In this document: positions 26,231-34,416 of the stretch, piece after piece
Layout of the letters: every line of letters begins with the position of its first letter
Numbering within the stretch: the first letter of the stretch is position 1
DNA from: Candidatus Mcinerneyibacteriota bacterium
GTDB taxonomy: Bacteria > Macinerneyibacteriota > Macinerneyibacteria > Macinerneyibacteriales > DSCS01
Direction: 5' to 3'
Length of the DNA: 57,184 bases
Assembly (NCBI GenBank): GCA_016937175.1
Contig: JAFGWL010000011.1
Location: 1-57,184, forward strand
The notes under the pieces: model-generated
What the model saw: the letters and a program-made list of their open reading frames with translations, nothing else
Told to the model about the DNA's origin: nothing
The model's database searches: none
Translations under genes and position numbers: made by a program

Positions 26231-26262
26231 AGAGAGGGCATAGCCCTCTCTTTCTTTTCTTT
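26231..26262 (+). terminator. intrinsic terminator after the MMPL operon
   Basis: AGAGAGGGC-ATA-GCCCTCTCT (26231-26251), a perfect 9-bp stem with a 3-nt loop, then a T-rich tail (TTCTTTTCTTT). It starts 5 nt after the barrel gene. Confidence 0.85.
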
Positions 26263-26321
26263 ACTCTCACCGAAAATCTGGTAAGCTTCTCCCAATAAAA
26301 AGATCAGACGAAAGGGAGAAA

Positions 26322-27845
26322 ATGGATAAAAAGAAAATCGTATGGATAGCTTTCGGAGTAGCTGCCTTTGTCTTTATCACGGCCCTTCTTTTTTTGCTTC
26401 CGGGGCCTGAGGAGAGGCTTCTTCGGGCCGTCTGGGCCGGAGACACGGCGAAGATCAGGACTCTTCTTGAAAAGGCTCTGGACAGAGAGGATGAGACATA
26501 CCGGGAAGCCTTCAGGCAGGCTCTTTTATATCGCTCTCCCGGGATTGTCCAGGCCTTTGTGGATGCTGAGAGCGAAAACCGTGAAGGGTGGGTGCTTTTG
26601 AAAGCCGCTGACGCAGGTCGCCCGGAGATAGTACGTCTCCTGATAGAAGCGGGGTGGGACATAGACGGAGCCAATGAAGAGGGAGAGACTCCCTTGTTTA
26701 GGGCTGCTTCGCAAACGTCTAAAGAGCATAGGGATGTTGTCCGGTATCTTGTGGAAAAAGGGGCTGATGTCAACGCTGTGACAGAGTACGGTTGTACGCC
26801 CTTTTCGGCCTTTACAGGAGAGCTGGATTTTATCGAACAGTATGACAGCGAGACTATCACGGAAGAGGATAAAAAAGAGTTCGAAGAGATAAAGAGGCTC
26901 CTTCAAAGAGAGCCCGACAGAATGCTTTTTGAAGCTGTTGAGAAAAGAAGTGTTCAAAAAGCGGCGGAGGCCCTGGAGAAGGGCGCAAGCCTCAATACCC
27001 GGGATGAATACGGGAATCCTCCTCTGGTGAGAGCCGCGTTTCACCGTGATGAGCCCATGATCCGGTTTCTTGTCGCCCACGGAGCCGATACCGACCCCGA
27101 AAAGCTGACAGAAAACAAGTTGACCCCTTTGCGGGCCCTCTTTATAAACAACAGGAAAGAGGAGAGAATCCTTTCCATGGTGCGATTCCTCGTGGAGAAT
27201 GGGGCTGACATCCACAAAAGAGGCCCTCTGGGGGAGACGATTCTGGAGGAGGCTGTGGTCAACGACTTTATTCCTGAGATGGAATATCTGATAAGCCGGG
27301 GGCTTGATTTAGACAGCCCCAATGAGCATGGAAAGACGCCCCTGATGACAGCAGCCCTGATAGGCAACTGTGAAGCTCTGGAGTTTCTCATCAGGAGCGG
27401 TGCAGACAGGGATCAAAAGGACTATGCCGGGCGTAATGCCCTCTTTTATGCGGTGGACTTCGGACAACTGAAAGCGCTTCAGACTCTGGTGGCTTTCGGC
27501 GGGGACGTCAACACGGTCATCAACGGGGAAAATGATTTTCGCAACGGCCAGACCCTTTTGATGTATACAGCAATCTACGGCGGCAGCCTCAACGGAGAGC
27601 TGGAAGATATCATCTCATGGCTTGTGGAACAAGGAGCCGACATTGAGGCGGTGGATGCAGAGGGAAAGACGGCTCTTATCCTGGCGGTACGGCACAAGCG
27701 GAAAGAGGCGGTGCGAGAGCTCCTGTCCCTAGGTGCAGACAGGGATAAAAGAGACAGTGATGGGTATGATGCTCACGATTATGCAGAAGAAGGCGGCGAT
27801 TCGGAGATCCTCCGCCTGCTTCAGAATACCCGGGAAGGACAGTAA
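26322..27845 (+). CDS. membrane-anchored ankyrin-repeat protein
   Basis: 507 residues. One N-terminal membrane helix (about 5-24), then ankyrin repeats to near the end: GETPLFRAAS, YGNPPLVRAAFH, HGKTPLMTAALIGNCEALEF, and GKTALILAVRHKRKEAVREL are the clearest, about ten repeats in all. The soluble part would face the periplasm or outside if the N-terminus is inside, probably for protein binding. Partners are unknown. Preceded by AAAGGGAG. The stop overlaps the next start by one base. Confidence 0.85.
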   Translation: MDKKKIVWIAFGVAAFVFITALLFLLPGPEERLLRAVWAGDTAKIRTLLEKALDREDETYREAFRQALLYRSPGIVQAFVDAESENREGWVLLKAADAGRPEIVRLLIEAGWDIDGANEEGETPLFRAASQTSKEHRDVVRYLVEKGADVNAVTEYGCTPFSAFTGELDFIEQYDSETITEEDKKEFEEIKRLLQREPDRMLFEAVEKRSVQKAAEALEKGASLNTRDEYGNPPLVRAAFHRDEPMIRFLVAHGADTDPEKLTENKLTPLRALFINNRKEERILSMVRFLVENGADIHKRGPLGETILEEAVVNDFIPEMEYLISRGLDLDSPNEHGKTPLMTAALIGNCEALEFLIRSGADRDQKDYAGRNALFYAVDFGQLKALQTLVAFGGDVNTVINGENDFRNGQTLLMYTAIYGGSLNGELEDIISWLVEQGADIEAVDAEGKTALILAVRHKRKEAVRELLSLGADRDKRDSDGYDAHDYAEEGGDSEILRLLQNTREGQ

Positions 27846-28618
27846 TGAGAACACGATCAGGAATGGTTTTTCTGGCGGCCCTTTTTCTTTTAGCCGGGGC
27901 CTGCAGTATAAAAGGGGAAGAAGAGATGCAGAAGATGAAAGCTGAGGGGCTTTTTGCCCGCGTGGGAGAACGCGTTTTTCTAGGCGGCTCGGATAAGCCT
28001 ATCGGAAGAGTAGAGAAGATTGAACAGGATAAAAAGAGTGTCAAAGTCACCCTGAAGCTGGATGAACCGCTGGAGATGGTCTTCTCGTCGGTGGCAAGGG
28101 ATGACGCCCGTCTTGGCATCCGTCTCATCCCCTCGAAGATGCGGGCGAAACGTCAGGTCTCTGCCGTGGAGATCCGTACCTCTTTCAAAGGAACCTTCGG
28201 AAAAGAGATCGTCCTGCCCTATGAGATCCATGATCTTATCGATGACGAGACGCTTTTTCTTATGGCGGAAACGGCTCCCCTGGGAGAAAATATTTTATAC
28301 CTTCTGAAAAGAAACGGTAACCTGCTCAAGCTGGAGACCCCGCTGCCCTCTGAAGGAAGGCTTTTTAAAGGGAAACCGGAGAAGATAATAACCGCTGAGC
28401 CCAAACGGCTTTCGGAATTTTCTCAATTTTTGAAGGAATTTATGAACACTAATGAGAACTCCTGGATCCAAACCCCGGTTGACTTGGATGTTCAGGGAGG
28501 GACGACCCTCTTTCTTTATATGCGGACAGGGGAAAGAGAGCATGCTTTCCGGATGGAACCGGAAGCTCCGGGTCGGGAACTTGTGACAGAGGCATTGGAT
28601 AAGCTTTTTCGCACATGA
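27845..28618 (+). CDS. predicted lipoprotein, possibly MCE-like
   Basis: 257 residues. Lipobox LLAGAC puts the lipidated cysteine at about residue 20. The next part (FARVGERVFLGGSDKPIGRV, then VEKIEQDKKSVKVTLKLDE) resembles the MCE/MlaD pattern of lipid-transfer proteins, but only weakly. The C-terminal half is unrecognised. It overlaps the ankyrin gene by one base, suggesting paired envelope proteins. Confidence 0.65.
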   Translation: MRTRSGMVFLAALFLLAGACSIKGEEEMQKMKAEGLFARVGERVFLGGSDKPIGRVEKIEQDKKSVKVTLKLDEPLEMVFSSVARDDARLGIRLIPSKMRAKRQVSAVEIRTSFKGTFGKEIVLPYEIHDLIDDETLFLMAETAPLGENILYLLKRNGNLLKLETPLPSEGRLFKGKPEKIITAEPKRLSEFSQFLKEFMNTNENSWIQTPVDLDVQGGTTLFLYMRTGEREHAFRMEPEAPGRELVTEALDKLFRT

Positions 28619-28630
28619 TTTGTCTGAAGA

Positions 28631-28650
28631 GGGGAAGTCCGGCCTTCCCC
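28631..28650 (+). terminator. terminator-like hairpin between convergent genes
   Basis: GGGGAAG and CTTCCCC pair around a 6-nt loop, 12 nt after the lipoprotein gene. The T run (TTTTT) comes only about 9 nt later, so termination is plausible but not typical. It separates this gene from the convergent phosphoesterase gene. Confidence 0.4.
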
Positions 28651-28664
28651 CCTGTTACTTTTTG

Positions 28665-30314
28665 TTACGGTTCGATACGGCCGTAATCCCGCGGTTCGAG
28701 GTTCCAGGCCGGTGTCAGGAGTAAGTTGCCCCCTTTCTCTCCTTTTCTTCTGATATTACAAAAAATTGACGAGGCTGCATCTGTCTCCAGAAGCGTATAC
28801 GGGATCCTGACCTCCAGGGTCCAGGAATCGTTATCCTGATATGTGGCGGCTGTCCACTCTCCGTTCCAGTCTGTATCGGACGATCCGGCTTTCACATCAA
28901 AACGGGTGTCCCATAACGTTCCCAGGGAGCTGATATAAAGCTGAAAGATATGCCGGAAATCAGAGGATAGAAGGATCCCCAAAGAATCTTCCTGATAGAC
29001 TGCGCTGTCTCTCTCAGAGAGAAAACTTTTAACGAGACTGTTTCGGGGGATACGGGCCCCTATGAAAAGAGCTTTTTCAGTGCGGTAGAAGCGTACACTC
29101 AATTTGTGGTTGTCAACGGGTCTTCCTGATAAATCACAAAAGATGGACACCGGCTGTGCCTTTTCCCAGACCTCTTCATCCAATTTCCCGTCAAGGAGAG
29201 GTGGAACTGGCCCCCGGCCTGCGGGGAGGATACGTGGTGGGGAGAGGGTCAGTGATAGGGGGACGTTCTTCCCGCGGCCAAGGGGATAATTAACAGTGAG
29301 AGAAGGATGGGGAAAGAAATCTCCCTTCTGAACCAGAGAGAAAGGGATACTGGTCTCGTGGTGGGGCAGGACAGTCACAGAACCGGGAAGAGAGGTCTCC
29401 CAGTTTTCGACAGTGTTGAGTTCCAGTTTCAATGTAGATTCTTCCCGGGCAACTCCGGGGAAGAACACCTCTCCCCGGGTTTTATCTGTAAAAACAGCTT
29501 TGGCTCCGTTTGTCAGGGTAAAGACAGCCTGCTCCTCCTGAATGGTCATCAGGTCTTCAGGGAAAGTAGAACCGGCCTTGAGAAGTGCTGTATGAAGACC
29601 TTGAGTATCCAGTGTGCACCAGAGGTACTGGTAAAACATACCGAGAGTTTCCTCCTCGAAGGGAAAGCTTCCCCTCGAACTCCCCACAAGGTAATAATCC
29701 ACAGAGTCAAAGACATTATGAGCATACTGATGCCAGTGGCCTGTAAAGACAGCATCCACGCCGTATTGTACAAAAAGGGTGTGGAGGAGATCCTCTTTGT
29801 TCCGGGCGATACCGTCAGCCCAAAAGGGTTTATGCATGAAAACAAGGGTGGTCTCAGCCTTCCTCTTTTTTTTCAGATCTTTTTCCAGCCAGGAGAGCTG
29901 TTCTTTTCCCATATCGCCTGCTTTTTCAACACAGGAGTTGTCCAGCACGATAAAATGGACTTGCCCCTTATCGAAGGAGTAGAAGGGAGGGAATCCTGTC
30001 TTTTGTGTAAAGAGGTTTCGCGTCGAATCGTCGACGATGTCATTGTTTCCCGGAACATAATAGATAGGGACAGAGATTCGACTCAGACTTTCCAAAGCGC
30101 GATCCCATTCCGTTTCCAGGGCATTATCAGAGATGTCCCCCACAGTAAGAACAAAATCGGGACGCAGACGGACGATATCATCAATGACAGTATCAAAGGC
30201 CTTTTGATCGACTCCTCCCGAGCGGTCACCGATGATGGCAAACCGAAGGGGGGCTGATAAAACTCCCGAAACAAGGAGAAGGATCAGGATTGTGAAGATG
30301 AAGTATTTTCTCAT
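28665..30314 (-). CDS. secreted metallophosphoesterase with CBM9-like domain
   Basis: 549 residues from the ATG at 30314 (AAAGGAG upstream); an in-frame ATG at 30374 would place 20 residues before the signal peptide. After the signal peptide (about 1-20) the calcineurin-type motifs appear: AIIGDRSGG (GDxH-like with Asp), TVGDISDN, VPGNND, HKPFWADG and FTGHWHQYAH. A C-terminal CBM9-like domain (LDGKLDEEVWEKAQ, then YQEDSLGILLS) spans about 375-549. The first motif has Arg-Ser where His is common. Probably hydrolyses a phospho-ester in the periplasm or outside; substrate unknown. Confidence 0.85.
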   Translation of the reverse strand: MRKYFIFTILILLLVSGVLSAPLRFAIIGDRSGGVDQKAFDTVIDDIVRLRPDFVLTVGDISDNALETEWDRALESLSRISVPIYYVPGNNDIVDDSTRNLFTQKTGFPPFYSFDKGQVHFIVLDNSCVEKAGDMGKEQLSWLEKDLKKKRKAETTLVFMHKPFWADGIARNKEDLLHTLFVQYGVDAVFTGHWHQYAHNVFDSVDYYLVGSSRGSFPFEEETLGMFYQYLWCTLDTQGLHTALLKAGSTFPEDLMTIQEEQAVFTLTNGAKAVFTDKTRGEVFFPGVAREESTLKLELNTVENWETSLPGSVTVLPHHETSIPFSLVQKGDFFPHPSLTVNYPLGRGKNVPLSLTLSPPRILPAGRGPVPPLLDGKLDEEVWEKAQPVSIFCDLSGRPVDNHKLSVRFYRTEKALFIGARIPRNSLVKSFLSERDSAVYQEDSLGILLSSDFRHIFQLYISSLGTLWDTRFDVKAGSSDTDWNGEWTAATYQDNDSWTLEVRIPYTLLETDAASSIFCNIRRKGEKGGNLLLTPAWNLEPRDYGRIEP

Positions 30315-30405
30315 AAGACTCCTTTCTTTTCCTATAATATCAAAAAAGGGGCCGGAGAGAAGAGTCATTTTCAACAGGAGCTTCAGTTAACCCGGGAGGA
30401 TTTCC

Positions 30406-30434
30406 TTTCCAGGTGAAGATCTATCACTTATAAT
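30406..30434 (+). promoter_or_regulatory. promoter for nitroreductase-rluA pair
   Basis: TTTCCA (30406-30411), 17 bp, TATAAT (30429-30434): a four-of-six -35 and a perfect -10. AAAAGGAGG and the ATG at 30453 follow. Predicted start near 30441 leaves a leader of only about 12 nt. Confidence 0.65.
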
Positions 30435-30452
30435 AATCAAAAAGGAGGTCTT

Positions 30453-31001
30453 ATGGAATTGGGCGATGTCATCCGGAAACGGAGAAGCATACGGCGCTAT
30501 GATACCGCCAAAAAGGTGCCCCGTGAGGTCTATCCCTCCCTCTTCGAAGCTGTGCGTTTGAGCCCTTCGGCTCATAATGCCCGGGGATGGAAGTTCTATG
30601 TGGTCGACGGCCCTGAACGGAAAGAGTCCCTTTGCCGGGAAGCCTTTTCGGGGATCTTCAAAGCCTCATGGGTCCACGAAGCCCCGGTGCTCGTGATCAT
30701 GACCATACGTAAAAAAGCCATTCCAAATGTATTGGGAGAGAAGGTGACGAAGATCGATTACCGCTCTCTGGATGGAGGGATCGCCGGGGAGCATTTTGTC
30801 CTGGCAGCAGCGGAAAAGGGACTGGGAACCTGCTGGATCGGATGGTTCAGCAAGAAAAAGCTGGCCCGGGCCATGAAGCTTTCGTCGGGAGAGGAGCCTC
30901 TGGCCCTTTTCACATTAGGATATCCCGCTCCTGACTATGCCCCCCGGGAGATCACAAGGACCCCGCTGGAAGAGATCTGGACCTTTTTCGGGGAGTCCTG
31001 A
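30453..31001 (+). CDS. nitroreductase-family flavoprotein
   Basis: 182 residues. RKRRSIRRYD (about 8-17), RLSPSAHNARGWKFYVVDG (about 35-53) and GLGTCWIGWFSKKKL match the FMN-binding core of small nitroreductases. The family uses NAD(P)H-reduced FMN on many acceptors; the real substrate is not evident. AAAGGAGG precedes the ATG. The last base is shared with the start of the pseudouridine synthase gene. Confidence 0.88.
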   Translation: MELGDVIRKRRSIRRYDTAKKVPREVYPSLFEAVRLSPSAHNARGWKFYVVDGPERKESLCREAFSGIFKASWVHEAPVLVIMTIRKKAIPNVLGEKVTKIDYRSLDGGIAGEHFVLAAAEKGLGTCWIGWFSKKKLARAMKLSSGEEPLALFTLGYPAPDYAPREITRTPLEEIWTFFGES

Positions 31002-31855
31002 TGGCCGAATTTACCATCGGGCCTGACTTTGACGGAAGCCGTGTCGATCGATTTCTCCGGAAGATGTTTCCTGCCCTCCCTCTCTCCCTTCTCTATAAGG
31101 AACTTCGCCGGGGGCAGGTCAGGGTGAACGGGCAGAAAGCCAAAGAAAATGACCGTCTCCGGGCCGGAGACCGGGTGGCTGTTCCCTATGAACCCAAAGA
31201 AAAGAAGGCCTCTCCGCAATCAGAAAATTTTTCCTTTCCCTATCCCTTGGTCTACGAAGATGATGAGATGGTTGTCGTGGATAAGCCCGGCGGTGTCGTA
31301 GTCCATAAAGGCAGCGGTCACCAAGCTGGCCTGATCGAACTTTTCCGCTCTTCCTTCAGCCTGCCCCAGGCTTCTCCTGTCCATCGTCTGGACAAGGGGA
31401 CATCAGGCCTTCTGATCATTGGAAAGACACGGGCAGCTGTAAGGAAGCTGACGGCGCTCCTGCGTGAAGGAAGGATAGAAAAACGTTATGTGGCCCTGGT
31501 CAGGGGAAGTGTTCCCGGGGGGACGTGCCTTCTGTCAGACAGGATCGCACGGGGAGAGACAGGATCCTTCATTAACCCTGAAAAGGGAAAGGAAGCCTTG
31601 GGGGAGATGAGGCTTCTTAAGAACGGGGCCGGTCTCTCCCTGGTAGAGATCACCCTCAAAACAGGACGGACGCACCAGATCCGTCTGCAGCTGGCCTCCC
31701 GGGGGTGGCCCATCATCGGAGACGGCCGCTACGGGGTCAAACGAAAGGGCACCCTCTTTTTGTGCGCGACGTATCTTGCCCTGCCCTCCCGGGGGCTTCA
31801 GTGGTTCAAAGAAGTGCCTTCGGGATTCATCGAACTGCTGGAGAAGGGAATCTGA
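31001..31855 (+). CDS. RluA-family pseudouridine synthase
   Basis: 284 residues. An N-terminal S4 domain (about 10-70; SLLYKELRRGQVRVNGQKA) is followed by the RluA catalytic core with VHRLDKGTSGLLII, where Asp is the nucleophile, and GRTHQIRLQLASRGWPIIGD near the end. It isomerises uridine in rRNA or tRNA. It is not possible to say whether it acts as RluC or RluD. It overlaps the nitroreductase gene by one base. Confidence 0.9.
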   Translation: MAEFTIGPDFDGSRVDRFLRKMFPALPLSLLYKELRRGQVRVNGQKAKENDRLRAGDRVAVPYEPKEKKASPQSENFSFPYPLVYEDDEMVVVDKPGGVVVHKGSGHQAGLIELFRSSFSLPQASPVHRLDKGTSGLLIIGKTRAAVRKLTALLREGRIEKRYVALVRGSVPGGTCLLSDRIARGETGSFINPEKGKEALGEMRLLKNGAGLSLVEITLKTGRTHQIRLQLASRGWPIIGDGRYGVKRKGTLFLCATYLALPSRGLQWFKEVPSGFIELLEKGI

Positions 31856-31863
31856 GAAAAGTA

Positions 31864-31891
31864 TTGCATTCCCCTCATCTTTCTGTATAAT
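31864..31891 (+). promoter_or_regulatory. promoter of the rimP-nusA operon
   Basis: TATAAT (31886-31891) is perfect. A weak -35 TTGCAT (31864-31869) lies 16 bp upstream. Predicted start is near 31898, directly before the leader hairpin. Confidence 0.6.
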
Positions 31892-31900
31892 CTCTGCGTG

Positions 31901-31931
31901 AGGGATGGTTTTATGCCATCCCTATTTTTTT
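31901..31931 (+). terminator. rimP leader hairpin with T tract
   Basis: AGGGATGG (31901-31908) pairs with CCATCCCT (31916-31923) around a 7-nt loop, then ATTTTTTTT to 31931. It has the form of an intrinsic terminator but lies after the promoter and before rimP, with AAGGAG following, so it may be an attenuator of the rimP-nusA operon. It could instead end transcription coming from the rluA-type gene. Confidence 0.65.
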
Positions 31932-31942
31932 AAGGAGTTTTT

Positions 31943-32383
31943 ATGGATTTTATCCGCGATTTGGAAGAGTTGATCACACCCTATCTGGAGCGTGAAGGAT
32001 TACGCCTCTATAAGATCAAGTTGATCACAGGGGGAAAACGCAAAAAGGTTGAAGTCTACCTCGACGGCAAAGAGGGCGGGGTCACCATAGACACCCTGGC
32101 AGCAGCCAACCGGTATATCGGGGATCTCATGGAGGCCGAAGACCTTCTGTCGGACAGTTATCTTTTGGAAGTCTCCTCTCCGGGGATGGTTACCCTCAAG
32201 GAAGAACGGGACTTTGCTTTTTTTACGGGACGCTACTGCCGGATTGTCCTGGAGGACAAGACGCTTTACGGACATATTAAAAGTTTTGACAACGGGGTCC
32301 TCATCCTGACGACAAAAGAGCAGGGAGATATCTCCATTGAAAAGAGCCGGATTGTCAAAGCCAAACTCGATGTTGATTTTTAA
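31943..32383 (+). CDS. rimP: ribosome maturation factor RimP
   Basis: 146 residues. It has LITPYLEREGLRLYKIKL, KVEVYLDGKEGGVTIDTLAA and LLEVSSPGMVTL, the RimP signature, then an SH3-like C-terminal domain (EDKTLYGHIKSFDNGVLIL). RimP helps late 30S maturation around S12. It starts the long transcription/translation operon; nusA follows after 11 nt. Confidence 0.95.
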   Translation: MDFIRDLEELITPYLEREGLRLYKIKLITGGKRKKVEVYLDGKEGGVTIDTLAAANRYIGDLMEAEDLLSDSYLLEVSSPGMVTLKEERDFAFFTGRYCRIVLEDKTLYGHIKSFDNGVLILTTKEQGDISIEKSRIVKAKLDVDF

Positions 32384-32394
32384 GGGAGGGTCAT

Positions 32395-33945
32395 ATGAGT
32401 GATTCATTATTGAAAATTGTCGATGAGCTGACACGGATCAAAGATATTGATAAAGATGAGATGATGGAGATTATCCGGGACAGCATAAAAGAAGCCTATT
32501 TAAGAAAATATAAACTCAAAAAGAGAGAAGAGGACGAAGAGCCTTATGATCTTCCCCTGGATGTAGAAGTCCAGGCCGGTGTACTGAGGATCTTTATTTC
32601 CAAGTGGGTGGTCAAAGAAGTGGAAGACCCCCATATTGAGATCTCCATGGAAGACGCCGAAGCCCTGACGGGGATCAAAGACCTTCAGGAAGACGATGTG
32701 GTGGATGTCTTTATCGATGCTAAAGATCTGGGACGTAACGGGGCTCAGGTCGTCAAAGAGAATATACTCAACAGGATCAAGGGATTTGAACAGCGGAGGA
32801 TCTATGAGGAGTACATCGATAAAGTAGGAGAGGTCTATACAGGGATCGTAACAAGAAAACAGCGCCTGCGGGGAAAAGAACGCGACAACTATCTGCGTGA
32901 ACATTCAGACCACCTGGGCGAAGGCGGATACGAGCTTGCCAATATTATCGTTGACCTGGGAAAAGGCGAGGGAATCATCCCTCCCCGTCATCAGACTCCC
33001 AAAGACAGCTATTACAGGGGAACTAGGCTGAAAGTCTATATCTATGCCGTGAAAGAGGAGGGGCTGGACACCAAGATCCTCGTCTCAAGAACACACGAAA
33101 ACCTTCTTCGCGGCCTCTTTGAACTGGAGATCCCTGAAGTGGCGGGGAAACAGGTGGAGATCATGGCCATCGCCCGGGAACCGGGGGCACGCGCCAAAGT
33201 GGCTGTCTGGGCAAGGAACTCGGATTTGGACCCTGTGGGCACCTGTGTCGGTGTCCGGGGGATCCGTATTCAGAATATCGTCAGGGAACTGAACGGGGAA
33301 CGGATCGATGTGGTGGAATGGAGCGATGAGCCCAAACAGATGATCCGCAATGCCCTGAAGACAGTGGATATCAGCAAGGTGATTATCGAAGAGCGTGCTG
33401 ATGAACGCCGTAATGTCAAGGTCGTCGTCCCGGATGAGCAGTATACCATGGCCATCGGCCGGAACGGACAGAATGTCCGCCTGGCGGCAAAGCTCACCGG
33501 CTGGAAGATCTATATCTATTCCGAGACCGAATATCATAAAGAGCTTGAAGAAAAACGTGAGCAGTATACCAATATTCTCAAAAACTTTGACGGGATGAAT
33601 GAAGAGATCCTGGGGGCCATGTATGATGCCGGAATCTTCGATCTGGAAGAGATCGCTGAGTTGACAGCAGAAGGTTTTGCCGAAGAGGTGGAAGGTGTAG
33701 ATATCGACATGGCAGCTTCCTTCATCAATGCAGCCCGCACGGCCCTTGAAGAGCTGAAACAGGAGGCCCAAGCCGGGCCCGAAACTGATGTATCAGAACC
33801 TGAGGCTCTTGAAGAAGAGACAGACAGCCCTGAAGAAGAACAGCAAGATTCTGAAGACGCGGATAGTCCCGAAGAAGGGACAGAAGAGCCTGAAGAAGAG
33901 TCAGAGCAAGAGGAGGAAGATCCTTCTGAAAAGCCCGAAGCATAA
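32395..33945 (+). CDS. nusA: transcription factor NusA
   Basis: 516 residues. The N-terminal polymerase-binding domain (about 1-130) is followed by an S1 domain (about 135-205; GEVYTGIVTRKQR) and tandem KH domains (GTCVGVRGIRIQNIVRELNG; YTMAIGRNGQNVRLAAKLTG). A helix-hairpin segment (GMNEEILGAMYDAGIFDLEE) and a glutamate-rich tail of about 60 residues end it. NusA modulates pausing, termination and antitermination. The acidic-repeat tail has low complexity. Confidence 0.96.
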   Translation: MSDSLLKIVDELTRIKDIDKDEMMEIIRDSIKEAYLRKYKLKKREEDEEPYDLPLDVEVQAGVLRIFISKWVVKEVEDPHIEISMEDAEALTGIKDLQEDDVVDVFIDAKDLGRNGAQVVKENILNRIKGFEQRRIYEEYIDKVGEVYTGIVTRKQRLRGKERDNYLREHSDHLGEGGYELANIIVDLGKGEGIIPPRHQTPKDSYYRGTRLKVYIYAVKEEGLDTKILVSRTHENLLRGLFELEIPEVAGKQVEIMAIAREPGARAKVAVWARNSDLDPVGTCVGVRGIRIQNIVRELNGERIDVVEWSDEPKQMIRNALKTVDISKVIIEERADERRNVKVVVPDEQYTMAIGRNGQNVRLAAKLTGWKIYIYSETEYHKELEEKREQYTNILKNFDGMNEEILGAMYDAGIFDLEEIAELTAEGFAEEVEGVDIDMAASFINAARTALEELKQEAQAGPETDVSEPEALEEETDSPEEEQQDSEDADSPEEGTEEPEEESEQEEEDPSEKPEA

Positions 33946-34117
33946 ACCTGTCAGACGATGTGTGATCTGCCGGGGTTCATTTTTAAAAGAAGACCTTAGC
34001 CGGTTTGTCCGTCAGGAGGGCCGTCTCCTTGAGGGACGTACGCTTCCGGGACGGGGGCTCTATCTCTGTGACAGCCCCGAATGTCGAAAAAAGTTTGAAA
34101 GGAAGTATGTGTCGTGA
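33926..34117 (+). CDS. YlxR family RNA-binding protein
   Basis: The DUF448/YlxR core is clear: RRCVICRGSFLKEDLSRFVR, GRTLPGRGLYLC and CRKKFERK with a CxxC pair. The start is uncertain. The only in-frame ATG (33788) adds a lysine-rich stretch that is just the frame-shifted reading of the acidic nusA tail. I use CTG 33926, with AGGAGG at 33911-33916; ATC 33920 is another rare option. YlxR homologues are nucleoid or RNA-binding proteins next to nusA in Firmicutes. Confidence 0.7.
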   Translation: MKSPKHKPVRRCVICRGSFLKEDLSRFVRQEGRLLEGRTLPGRGLYLCDSPECRKKFERKYVS

Positions 34118-34416
34118 TGAATCCTCATTTCATGGGACTCATGCTCAAAGCGGGACAAGTGGCTCTGGGGCGGACATCTCTGGAAATGGCACTGGACAAG
34201 GGATTGGTTAGGCTTATAATAACGGCGGAAGACCTTTCGCCGCGTTTCAGGGATGATATCAAAAGAAAGGCCGATTCAGCGGGGATTCACACCTTAGACT
34301 GGTTAACGAAAGCGCAATGGGGGAAAATCTTCGGACGTGACAGCGTCGGAGTTTTCGGAATCCTTGATAAAAAGGTGGCAGGCAAGGTGCTAGAGGGGGT
34401 GCATGCCAATGGATGA
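34114..34416 (+). CDS. L7Ae-family ribosomal protein YlxQ-like
   Basis: 100 residues. It shows LMLKAGQVALGRTSLEMALD, LVRLIITAEDLSPR and VGVFGILDKKVAGKVLEG, the L7Ae/L30e fold that binds kink-turn RNA. In Bacillus the homologue YlxQ lies between ylxR and infB, as here. The start is GTG 34114 or ATG 34117; GAAAGGAAG fits the first better. It overlaps infB by 14 nt. Confidence 0.88.
   Translation: MMNPHFMGLMLKAGQVALGRTSLEMALDKGLVRLIITAEDLSPRFRDDIKRKADSAGIHTLDWLTKAQWGKIFGRDSVGVFGILDKKVAGKVLEGVHANG

Noticed and set aside
29307-30257. 316-residue ORF on the plus strand
   Set aside because: Shadow of the metallophosphoesterase, which has all catalytic motifs on the minus strand.
33788-33925. Lysine-rich N-terminal extension of YlxR
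   Set aside because: It is the +1 reading of the repetitive Glu codons of the nusA tail and would overlap nusA by 158 nt.
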